From assembly GCA_918797485.1 (NCBI GenBank), contig CAKKNE010000001.1:4588001-4652000 (forward strand): a stretch of DNA of 64,000 nt, given 5' to 3'. The notes beneath the pieces are model-generated. The model did not search any database. It was not told where the DNA came from and was given only the letters and a program-made list of their open reading frames with translations. This document shows, in pieces, positions 47,431-55,076 of this stretch. A program made the position numbers and the translations under genes. The DNA comes from Pelagomonas calceolata (taxonomy: Eukaryota; Sar; Pelagophyceae; Pelagomonadales; Pelagomonadaceae). Each line of letters begins with the position of its first letter. Within the stretch, counting starts at the first letter, position 1.

Positions 47431-49662
47431 ATGCGCCGCCTCGTCGCGCTACTCGCCACGACCGCGCGCGCCCAGACGCCGCGCCGCGTGCACGGCTTCG
47501 ACGTCCGGACGAAGGCGGGCCACGCCTTCAAGTGCCTCGACGCGTTTATCGCGCCGGCGCCGTGGAACGCGAGCGCGCCCGCGCTGATCGGCATATGCCA
47601 TCCCGGCCACCGCCAGCTGACCTGGGCCGGGGGCCGCTGCGGCTTTCGTTACGCGTCCACAGAAATGGATGCGCGCGTCGCGAGGGAGGCGGGCCACGAG
47701 GTCTTCGCCTGCGCCGTGCCGCCCACCGAGCAGCTCGACGGCAAGTTTTTGGGCGCGCGCCTCACGGACGGCGATCATAATAAAGCGATAAGCGTGACGG
47801 CGTCGACGTGGCCCTGGCGCCAGCGCTCTAAGAAATACGGCGTGGCGGTGACGTTCATGGGCAAGGACGTCGCCTGCGGCCTTAATAAAGGATTCGAGGC
47901 GCACTGCTTCCGGGACTGGCTCGAGTGGCACCGCCTGCTCGGCGCGGACCACTTTCTGGCGTACGACAACGGGTCGCGCGGGGACCACGCGTGGCTCCGG
48001 GTCGCGCGGCACTACGCGCGGCGCGGGCTGCTCACGCTCGTCGACTGGCCCTACCAGCTCGGCGGCGAGGGCACGACGGGCAACAACGTCGCGCAGCGCG
48101 CGCAGCTCTCGCACGCGGCCTTCGCGTTCTCGCCGCGCGTGGCCTGGCTCGGGACCTTTGACGTCGACGAGTTCTTCGCGCAAGCCGGTGTGGAAACCAT
48201 GGATCGATCTGAGGCGGTCGCGCAGGTCCCGGTGCCGCTCGGCAAAGCACCACAACTCAACGCGTCGATCAAAAAGCTCCTCGACGGCGTCGACGCGCCG
48301 GCGTTCCCCGACGAGGCGTATTCCGTCGTCGCCCCGATGCGCGACGCCCAGGCGCCGGACACGTGTCTTACATCAAACGGCGCGACGACGCGCCTCGCGG
48401 CCTGCTTTTACCTGTGTTGAAATCAAAATTTTACGGCGCGTTCAAGAATTGTCGTGCACCCGACGCACTGGTTGGTTTCCACACAGGCTCGTACTACCAC
48501 GCGACGGACGAGCGGGGCCACCCCAAGGCCTTTCGCCGCGGCGGCCGCGCGCACCCCATCTTCAGCCCCCACCGCGCCAAGGTCCTGCACGGGCCGGCGC
48601 GGGGCGCGACCCTCTGTGTGGAAATCAACCAGTCCGTCGGGTGCACGACAATTCTTCACTAAGTCATTTCTCGGCGATGACGCGGCCGTCCTGGCTCCGT
48701 CGAGCGGTGAGGAACCGGCATCGCCACGCCATCGAGCAGGCGTCGCGTCGATGGCGTGGAGGTCGACACGGTGATTCAGACGAACGCACCGTAAAATTTT
48801 GATTTCCACACAGGCGACCCTGGACGACGCGGCACACTTCGTGCACTACACGGGCCGCTACGGCTGCGGCGCGGCCGAATCCGCGGGCTGCGTCTTGTAC
48901 GAGGCGCTCCGGGCGTCGCCGGCCGTCGCGCGGCTCGAAGCGGTACTAGCGACGCTCCCGCCGCTCCCGATCCCGGCCCAGGCGCCCGTGTCGCCGGTGA
49001 CGCCACGGCCGACGCTCGCGAAGAATTCGGGCCCCTGGGCGCCGGACGAGGTAAAACGCTTCGACGCCGCGTTCAAGCGCTTCTATAACGACGGCCTCCC
49101 CGATTGGTCGGGCCGCGCTGCGGCCTACGTGGGGACGCGGGACAAGTACCAGGTCCAGACGTTCAAGCGCGCCCGCGTAAAACAAAAAGACCCTTACTAC
49201 ACTAGTACCCGACCCACGCGTGGTCGCAGCCGAGGTCGCGGAGCTCGACGGCGTCGAGCCACGCGCACTGGCAGCAGTAGGCCGCGTGGCCGTCGGCGGC
49301 CTCGGCCTCCTCCAGCAATCGCGCTGGATCGGGGTGGTAGTTCCGGAAGTGCAGGTACGCGGCGGTCGGCCGCCACCGGTAGCCCGGGAAGCGCGACACG
49401 TCGTGCGCGCACTTCGTGCAGCGCAGCCGCGCGGACACGACGCCGCGCATCTTCGACGGCGCGGCGCCGGCCGCGAAGCGCGCGCCGCCGACGAGCGCCG
49501 TCTTCCGCCTGCCCGGCTGCGGCGGCGGCGGCGCCCGGTCCTGGGCGAGGCGCGCGAAGAGCGACGACGCGCCGCCGCTCTTCTTTGATGGCGGGACCTT
49601 CGGCGGCGGCGGGTCGTCGCGGACCTTCGGCGACGGGCGGGGCGCCGCGTCCGCGCGCATGA
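47431..49662 (+). CDS. GT92-family glycosyltransferase with C-terminal SANT-like segment, three exons
   Basis: Exons 47431-48403, 48487-48605 and 48814 onward, both introns being introners with GC donors. Joins read LAAC|SYYHATD and ARGA|TLDDAAHFVHYTG in frame. The GT92/DUF23 core has FRDWLEWHRLLGADHFLAYDNGS, LGTFDVDEFF (the DxD-like motif) and HRAKVLHGP then HFVHYTGRYGC. After it comes GPWAPDEVKRFDAAFKRFYN...VGTRDKYQVQTFKRA, which looks like a SANT/Myb helix set, unexpected on a glycosyltransferase. The 3' end is uncertain: the frame runs to 49662, but everything past about 49202 is antisense to the CFAP418-like gene. A real end or donor near 49177-49205 is likely. Confidence 0.8.
48404..48494 (+). 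mobile_element. Introner C, internally deleted (short) copy
   Basis: Element 48412-48486, only 75 bp, with ends CTGTGTTGAAATCAA / TTGGTTTCCACACAG and flanks GCTTTTAC (48404-48411) and GCTCGTAC (48487-48494), 6 of 8 identical. Its halves match the two ends of the long introners with the middle missing, in the opposite orientation to introner D. The donor is the GC of the left duplication and the acceptor the terminal CAG, making an 83-nt GC-AG intron that keeps the frame. Confidence 0.85.
48606..48821 (+). mobile_element. Introner D (second intron of GT92) with 8-bp TSDs
   Basis: Element 48614-48813 (200 bp), TIRs CTGTGTGGAAATCAA / TTGATTTCCACACAG, and identical flanks GCGACCCT (48606-48613, 48814-48821). 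The donor is the GC of the left flank and the acceptor the terminal CAG, so the intron 48606-48813 is GC-AG, phase 0. Sequence is close to introners A and B, so the insertions look recent. Confidence 0.93.
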
Positions 49663-50152
49663 CCTTCGGTGACGGGAGGAGCGCCGCCGCGCGCGTGACC
49701 GACGGCAGCGCGAGCGCCGGCGCGCGCACGGGCGACGGCGTCGCGGGCAGGCCGCCCGCGAAGGTCTGCTGCATCGGCACGCCGAAGGCGTCGAAGGCCG
49801 GCACGTAGGACTCGATGGACGCCTCCGCCGGCGAGCCGCCCCGCAGCACGCCCGGCGAGGCCGCCGCGGGCGTCAACGCGCAGGCGTCGAAGGACGCGGG
49901 CCGCCGCGCCGCGCTCTTCGAGGGCGCCGCCGCGGCGGGCTTCTGCGGCGTCCGCGCGGCGGGGCTGCACGTCCGCGGCGTCGCGATGCGCAGCGCGCGC
50001 GTCGGGCTCGCCACGGGGCTGTTCGACGCGTCGCGGAGCGGCGCCTCGCGCGGCACGAAGCGGCTCCGGCGCACGGCCAGGTACGTCCGGAAGTTGTCGG
50101 GCCGCGGCGCCGTCGGCGTCTTGGGCTGCTTGTCGTCGGTGAAGCGCGCCAT
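49202..50152 (-). CDS. CFAP418: CFAP418 (C8orf37)-like protein
   Basis: 316 residues. Residues 1-235 are Pro/Ala-rich and disordered, with repeated LPSPKV/RPSPKV words. The C-terminal 75 residues match the CFAP418 (C8orf37/RMP) domain: LRCTKCAHDVSRFPGYRWRP, YLHFRNYHPDPARL, AYCCQCAWLDAVELRDLG. In animals this protein acts at the ciliary base and in photoreceptor membranes. The gene converges on and overlaps the open GT92 frame. A GGGCAGCC word sits 5 bp upstream of the start. Confidence 0.75.
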   Translation of the reverse strand: MARFTDDKQPKTPTAPRPDNFRTYLAVRRSRFVPREAPLRDASNSPVASPTRALRIATPRTCSPAARTPQKPAAAAPSKSAARRPASFDACALTPAAASPGVLRGGSPAEASIESYVPAFDAFGVPMQQTFAGGLPATPSPVRAPALALPSVTRAAALLPSPKVMRADAAPRPSPKVRDDPPPPKVPPSKKSGGASSLFARLAQDRAPPPPQPGRRKTALVGGARFAAGAAPSKMRGVVSARLRCTKCAHDVSRFPGYRWRPTAAYLHFRNYHPDPARLLEEAEAADGHAAYCCQCAWLDAVELRDLGCDHAWVGY

Positions 50153-50534
50153 GGCGGGGCAGCCCGCTATCGCACGCGCGGCGGTTTTACGCGGGAGTGC
50201 CGGGCTGCGCGAGGTAAGGGGGGCGCAGAGAAGACGTCCACGCCGTTACGGGTGGTGCTGCGCGGCGCCGGTCGCGTTCCCAGAGGCCAACAATTATGCG
50301 CTGCACGCTCGACGGCGCGCTGAAGATTCCCGGCCGACGGCCGCCGAGGCCTCCCGGGGCCGCCCCGAGGCCTCGTCTGGCCTCCGAGCATTCCTCTCGC
50401 ACCGCGTGGTGCTCGGCTAGTAGGTCCCTTAGCGCCGAGGCGCTCTGCAACGCAGCGCCCCACTCGACTGTCGCGACCGCGCGGCAGCCCAACGCACAAA
50501 ACTGGCGGTCTCCCAGGCACCCGCGGCGGCGGCC
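50153..50534. other. Divergent intergenic region, no gene seen
   Basis: 382 bp between the CFAP418-like and SAM-like genes. Contains GGGCAGCC (50157) and a GGCTAGTAGGTCCCTTAGC word near 50417 that loosely resembles the promoter palindrome. No coding pattern. Confidence 0.35.
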
Positions 50535-51722
50535 ATGGCGCCGCCTGAGCCGCGCAGCGTCGTCGCGTGGCTGGATACCGTGAAGAGAGGCTACGGCAAG
50601 CGCTACAGCAAGTACTTCGACGAGCTGGGCGTCGAGGACGAGGAAGATGTCAGGCGCATGCGGCCGGCGCGCGTTGATGAGTTAAGGGAGATCCTCGCGA
50701 AGGCGAACGTGAAGCCCGTGCAACTCGATTATCTCGCGGACGCCATCGACGCGTGCCGCGAGAATAGGAGGTTGGTCGGGCGGCCTCCGAACTCACCGGA
50801 AGTGCTCCAGCGGCCGCGGACGGCGCCCACCAAGAAGGCGCCCGAGGCGTCGCCTCATTTATTCCGGCCCGACACGTCGGCGGAACGCGCATTGAGGAAC
50901 CGACGGCCCCAGACCGCTCAACCCAAGAAGAAGGATTATGGAATTGAGGACCGGCAACTCGTGAGCAGTCGACCCGGGTCGGCACCCGCCCAGTCCCAGT
51001 CCCACAGCACCGCGCGCGCGCTCATCATGCCGCAGCCTCCAAGTTATTGGGCGGAACCTTCTGATTTGCCTTCGAATATCGTTTCACGAAGAAGGCGGCG
51101 GCCGAAAAGTAGTTCAGGAGGCACCAAAGCAGTCAATTGGACGCAGCGCGAGGCGCCGGGCTACGAGTCTCTCAAAAGGCGCCAGCAGACCGAGGAGCTC
51201 GGGCGTAGAAGACGTTTAGCGTGTCTGGGTAGCTGGGAAAATGATCCCGACCCGCGCGCGCCCTCGGACGAAAAAACGTGTAGAGTCAAAAGGGATCCGG
51301 AAAGCGGCATCTGGCAGCTGGCCATCGACCCGAAGCGCCAGGAGATCTACGAGCGGATCAAGAAACCGGTCCGGTTGGACGGCGACCATCGCGCCGCGAT
51401 CCAGAATCGGGAGAAGTTCCGGCAAGAACAGGCCCAGAAGTATAAACATAGGGTCAAAGTGCAAAAGGACCAGTCGGGTCTCTGGGCCATGGACCTCACG
51501 AAGGACGGCGAGGTGAACGAGGGTCGGCAGGAGACGTGGCAGCGCGTCGCGCAGCCCTTCCGCATCCGCGGGACGCACGTCCACGCCATCGCCACCGCCA
51601 AAGCCGAGGAGAAGGCGCGGCGCGAGAACGCGAAGAAGTTCTACTACGACTCCGCCGAGGGCCGGGAGTGGTGCGACCGCGTGTCCCAGCCGCTCCGCGC
51701 CGCGGCTAAGTTCAAAGGGTGA
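50535..51722 (+). CDS. Hypothetical protein with N-terminal SAM-like domain
   Basis: 395 residues. Residues about 8-75 form a SAM-like helical domain (VVAWLDTVKRGYGKRYSKYFDELGV...ELREILAKANV). The middle (about 85-200) is disordered and basic. The C-terminal half has two related units, each with a W-x-L/M-D-x-T/P-K signature: SGIWQLAIDPKRQEIYERIKKPVRLDG and SGLWAMDLTKDGEVNEGRQETWQRVAQPFRI, followed by helices. No family name. The basic disordered middle and paired units hint at a cytoskeletal or flagellar protein, but this is a guess. It ends 3 bp before the convergent plastid orphan. Confidence 0.65.
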   Translation: MAPPEPRSVVAWLDTVKRGYGKRYSKYFDELGVEDEEDVRRMRPARVDELREILAKANVKPVQLDYLADAIDACRENRRLVGRPPNSPEVLQRPRTAPTKKAPEASPHLFRPDTSAERALRNRRPQTAQPKKKDYGIEDRQLVSSRPGSAPAQSQSHSTARALIMPQPPSYWAEPSDLPSNIVSRRRRRPKSSSGGTKAVNWTQREAPGYESLKRRQQTEELGRRRRLACLGSWENDPDPRAPSDEKTCRVKRDPESGIWQLAIDPKRQEIYERIKKPVRLDGDHRAAIQNREKFRQEQAQKYKHRVKVQKDQSGLWAMDLTKDGEVNEGRQETWQRVAQPFRIRGTHVHAIATAKAEEKARRENAKKFYYDSAEGREWCDRVSQPLRAAAKFKG

Positions 51723-51725
51723 TTC

Positions 51726-52292
51726 TTACTCTTCTTTTGGCTTCTTCTTGAACATATCCATCAACTTGCCCATGACGTCGGCGTCGGGGTCCTCGTAGCC
51801 CTGGTCCACGTAGGGCAGCCGCAGGTCGAAGCGCTCGCCGTTGTCGTATTCTCCGCCGACTCCCGCCTCGCCGCCCAGACCGAAGGACGGCAGAGGGATC
51901 GGCAGGCCCCCTTCCCGCTTCTTGCCGTCCGTGCCGAGGCCCGTCTTCAGGTCGCCAATCTCCCCGCTGTCTCGCAGCTTCTTCCAGCCTATCAACGAGT
52001 CCTGCGTCGGGTCGCGCTGGAACGCCCACTTCGTTACTTGCTCCTGTGTCGCCTTTTGCCGGTTGGCGTCGACGCTGTCGAAGTATTTGTTCGTGGCCTC
52101 CTTGGACTGGCGCCGCTTGAGCACGTCCTGCTGGATGCGCCACTGCTCGTCTTTCGCAGCGTTCTTCGCCGGATCGTCGCTGCCGAAGAGGTCCTCGAAG
52201 AAGCCGTGGCGGCGCGTTTGGACGGCGCGGCGCGGGGCGGCGGGCTGGAGGGCTGCGGCCGCCGCGACGACGAGGGCTGCGGTTGCCTTCAT
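51726..52292 (-). CDS. Plastid-targeted hypothetical protein
   Basis: 188 residues from ATG 52292. The leader MKATAALVVAAAAALQPAAP has a signal peptide and a plausible plastid-targeting junction. The mature part is soluble: GFFEDLFGSDDPAKNAAKDEQWRIQQDVL, KYFDSVDANRQKATQEQVTKWAFQ, a Gly-rich segment (LPIPLPSFGLGGEAGVGGEYDNGERFDLRLPYVDQGYED) and a Lys-rich C-terminus. Algal plastid proteins with such FDLRLPYVDxGYED ends exist without known function, as far as I can recall. No cofactor motif. Confidence 0.65.
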   Translation of the reverse strand: MKATAALVVAAAAALQPAAPRRAVQTRRHGFFEDLFGSDDPAKNAAKDEQWRIQQDVLKRRQSKEATNKYFDSVDANRQKATQEQVTKWAFQRDPTQDSLIGWKKLRDSGEIGDLKTGLGTDGKKREGGLPIPLPSFGLGGEAGVGGEYDNGERFDLRLPYVDQGYEDPDADVMGKLMDMFKKKPKEE

Positions 52293-52493
52293 TTCACACC
52301 TCGGCTCGATTGATGTCGAGCTCTCACTGCTGCTCAGCACCGGGAGAGCACTCAATTGCCGATTGAGAGAGCACTTGTCTCAGGGTCTGGTGATGCGCAG
52401 CACGGAAGGCGAGTTAAGGATCGATGCGGGAGGCTCAGAAATCGGTCCTTTTGCACGTATTTGCGCAGGATCGGCCGCCGATGCGAAAAGCCA

Positions 52494-52516
52494 GCTAGCG
52501 GTCTGTAACACACTAG
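52494..52516 (+). promoter_or_regulatory. Promoter palindrome, copy 8 (divergent promoter)
   Basis: GCTAGCGGTCTGTAACACACTAG, 202 bp from the plastid orphan start and 144 bp from the SANT gene start. The rest of the 367-bp gap shows nothing else. Confidence 0.5.
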
Positions 52517-52659
52517 AAAGGCATGAAAAAACGCGCCTGGCAGCCGTCACGTGGCACCACGCCCTCGCCGACCCGACGTGACAACTTCCTGAACCCACCT
52601 GCGAGCCCCACGACCGCCGTTGCGACGAATAGGCCCGCGAGCCACGCGCACGAAAAAAA

Positions 52660-53085
52660 ATGGCTGCCGCGGCCCCAGCAGCACCCCAGCCCTTCAGCCC
52701 CCAGGAGCACGCGCGCTTCGTAGAGGGCGTCGAGCAGTACTGCCGGGCCCACGCCGGCCAGGTCGGCGGCGACGCGTGCTGGGCCGCGATCGCATCCCAC
52801 GTGCAGAACCGGAGCGCGGACGAGCTCAAGGCGCACGCGCAATATTATTTGATGAGCTTACAGTCGAGGAGCCCCGAGCTCGCGCGGGCGCCGACGCCCG
52901 TCATCTGGACGGCCGAGGAGAACGCGTACTTCGAGGCCCAACTAGCGGTCGTCGACGAGGGCAGCCCCCAGCGCTTCGCGACGATCGCTTCTGGATTACC
53001 GGACAAGAGCGAGGACGACGTGAGGACGTGGTACGAGAAGCTCCTCGGGGATTTGTTGGAGATCGAGCGCGGCGCGCGCGCGTAA
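52660..53085 (+). CDS. Small double-SANT/Myb-like protein
   Basis: 141 residues. SANT1 (about 12-70): FSPQEHARFVEGVEQYCRAH...CWAAIASHVQNRSADELKAHAQYYL. SANT2 (about 82-135): WTAEENAYFEAQLAVVDEGSP...RFATIASGLPDKSEDDVRTWYEKLL. Each has the three-helix pattern, the second with a clear WTAEEN start. SANT pairs occur in chromatin and ribosome-associated proteins; nothing else is present to narrow the role. The protein is complete with a good ATG context (AAAAAAATGG). Confidence 0.75.
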   Translation: MAAAAPAAPQPFSPQEHARFVEGVEQYCRAHAGQVGGDACWAAIASHVQNRSADELKAHAQYYLMSLQSRSPELARAPTPVIWTAEENAYFEAQLAVVDEGSPQRFATIASGLPDKSEDDVRTWYEKLLGDLLEIERGARA

Positions 53086-53238
53086 CTAGATGCTTAGGAG
53101 CTCCTCTCGGCCCGGCGGGTCCAGCCCATCCCTGGGCCCCAGTGGTGCATCGTCCCACGCCGCGGCCGCGTCGGTACGCCACATGGGCCGCCGAACGCGC
53201 CACGTAGATCGTGTGATGATACAGCGATACTTACGGGC

Positions 53239-54741
53239 CTAGACGCTCAGGAGCTCGGGGTGGGCCACATAGTGGGCGAAGGCCTGGAGGAAGGCCGCCG
53301 CCGTCGGCTCGTCGACGACGCGGCGGTCCGACGACAGCCGCGACGTCATCGTCGTGACCTGCCTCACGTCACCGTTCTCCATCGTAAGCTTGTTGACACC
53401 CCCACCGACAGCTAAGATGCAGGCCTGGGGCGGGTTCACGACGGCGCTGAACTCCGTGATGCCGAACATCCCCAAGTTCGACACCGTGAAGGTGCCGCCC
53501 TGGAACTCCTCGGGCTTCAGCTTGTTGTCTTTTGCACGTGTCGCGAGGTCTCTCACCTCGGCCGAGATGACGCTCAGCCCTTTGCCGGCCGCGTCGAAGA
53601 CGATCGGCGTGATCAACCCCGCCGGCGTCGCCACGGCCACACTAATATCAATTTGATCATTTGGTACACTCGTAGTGCCGTCCCAGGACGAGTTCGCGCG
53701 CGGGACGTCCCGCAACGCCAAAGCTACGGCCTTGATCACGACGTCGTTCACGGAGACCTTGACCCCGAATTCATTCATGAGGTGCTTCCGCAACTTGGCC
53801 ACGCCAGCTAAGTCGGCCTCGATCGACGAAAAGGCGTGGGGCACGAAGGCCCTAGATTCCGTCAAGCGCTTGGCGATGACCTTGCGCATCGTCGTCGCCG
53901 GCACATCTTCGAAAGGGGCGCCGCTCGTGGGTATGGTGGAGGGGTCGAAGGGCACCCTGGGTAAAGGCTGGAATGGTTCGGTTTGTGGGGCCGCGGCCGG
54001 TGCCGCGGCCGCCGCCGTCGGGGCTGCTGCTGCCGCCCCGAGCGCCGGGAAGGCCGTGCCCGCTGCGAGCGCCTCGAGTACGTCGCCCTTCGTGATGCGG
54101 CCGCCCTTGCCCGAGCCGACCAGACCGCTCACGTCGATGTTTTGGGAACGGCTCATAAAAGCCGCCGCGGGCATCAGCCGCGCGTCGGGGTTCGCCGCGG
54201 GCCCCGCGGCGGCGGGCGCGGCCGCGGCCGGCGCCGGCGCCGCCGGCGCCGCCGCCTCCGCCGCGGCCGGCGCCGCGGCCGGCGGCGCCGCGGCGGCTGG
54301 CGCCTCGAAGTCCGCGAAAGCTCCGGCGTCCGCGGCGTCCTCGACTTTGACCAAGATCGGCGTGCCGATGGCGATCTCGGTGCCCTCGGGCTGCAGGAGC
54401 CGCGCGACGACGCCCTCGTCCTGGGCCGTAAAATCGATCGTCGCCTTGTCCGTCTCGATCTCGCAGATCGTGTCGCCCTCGCCGAAGCTCCCCCCTTCCT
54501 CTACGTGCCACTTCTGGATCGTGCCGACCTCCATCGTCGGCGACAGCGCGGGGAGGCCCACGACCTCGTGCGCCGGGTACGAGAGCGCGCGCGCGGCGAG
54601 GCGGCGGCCCGGGCGTTGGGTTAAAGCCCGCGTGGCCAGCGCGCGGCTCGGGCGTTGGGTGGCCGCCCGCGTGGCCAGCGTGCGCGGACGCTGCGCCGCG
54701 GCACGCGCGCACGGCCTCAGGAGCGCGCGGAGGACGCGCAT
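53239..54741 (-). CDS. PDH-complex E2-like protein (E3BP-like), catalytic His absent
   Basis: 500 residues from ATG 54741. The Arg-rich presequence contains a repeated RPxRxLATRA unit. Lipoyl domain (about 45-120): LPALSPTMEVGTIQKWHVEEGG and ETDKA with the lipoylated Lys. Then a long Ala/Pro linker, a peripheral-subunit-binding domain (about 190-230: LMPAAAFMSRSQNIDVSGLVGSGKGGRITKGDV) and a full catalytic-fold domain. At the active site the usual DHRxxDG reads DRRVVDE: His is Arg and Gly is Glu. Human E3BP (PDHX) has a comparable loss (DSRVVDD), so this may be a structural E3-binding subunit rather than an acetyltransferase. Mitochondrial by presequence. Confidence 0.82.
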   Translation of the reverse strand: MRVLRALLRPCARAAAQRPRTLATRAATQRPSRALATRALTQRPGRRLAARALSYPAHEVVGLPALSPTMEVGTIQKWHVEEGGSFGEGDTICEIETDKATIDFTAQDEGVVARLLQPEGTEIAIGTPILVKVEDAADAGAFADFEAPAAAAPPAAAPAAAEAAAPAAPAPAAAAPAAAGPAANPDARLMPAAAFMSRSQNIDVSGLVGSGKGGRITKGDVLEALAAGTAFPALGAAAAAPTAAAAAPAAAPQTEPFQPLPRVPFDPSTIPTSGAPFEDVPATTMRKVIAKRLTESRAFVPHAFSSIEADLAGVAKLRKHLMNEFGVKVSVNDVVIKAVALALRDVPRANSSWDGTTSVPNDQIDISVAVATPAGLITPIVFDAAGKGLSVISAEVRDLATRAKDNKLKPEEFQGGTFTVSNLGMFGITEFSAVVNPPQACILAVGGGVNKLTMENGDVRQVTTMTSRLSSDRRVVDEPTAAAFLQAFAHYVAHPELLSV

Positions 54742-54872
54742 TTGTATGAACTTAAGCAAGGCTGTGGTCGTAGGCCTGAGGAAGCGTTTGGACAACTCCA
54801 GTGGCTTGCGGGAGCAACGTGTGCCGCACAGGGCCCGATAAAAGCGTGTGGAAGGCGCCTTAATATTCGACA

Positions 54873-54892
54873 GCTAGCTGTTAGACACTAGC
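54873..54892 (+). promoter_or_regulatory. Promoter palindrome, copy 9
   Basis: GCTAGCTGTTAGACACTAGC, 132 bp upstream of the E2-like start at 54741. The remaining gap up to 55076 holds an introner relic and no gene. Confidence 0.55.
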
Positions 54893-55000
54893 AACGCGGC
54901 GCCGCCACTAGTCCACAATACGTATCGCCACTAGTCCCAGCATCGTAACAATATATAAAAGTCCGGGCTGCTACTGCGTGCGGCGCGGCGCGCTTTCGGC

Positions 55001-55032
55001 GCGAGCAGGCGCCGCGTCGACGGCGTGGAGGG
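55001..55032 (+). mobile_element. Introner interior relic
   Basis: GCGAGCAGGCGCCGCGTCGA followed by CGGCGTGGAGG matches the interior of introners B and D (CGAGCAGGCGxCGCGTCGA then TGGCGTGGAGG) at nearly every base, with no terminal repeats nearby. It lies in an intergenic gap. Could be a fragment or chance similarity. Confidence 0.35.
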
Positions 55033-55076
55033 GATTGTGGACCGTGTATATATGAAGTAAGTAAACAACAGTAGTA

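Noticed and set aside
54581-54720. Repeat in the E2-like presequence considered as a mobile element
   Set aside because: Units are in frame and code a repeated RPxRxLATRA presequence, more simply a local coding duplication.
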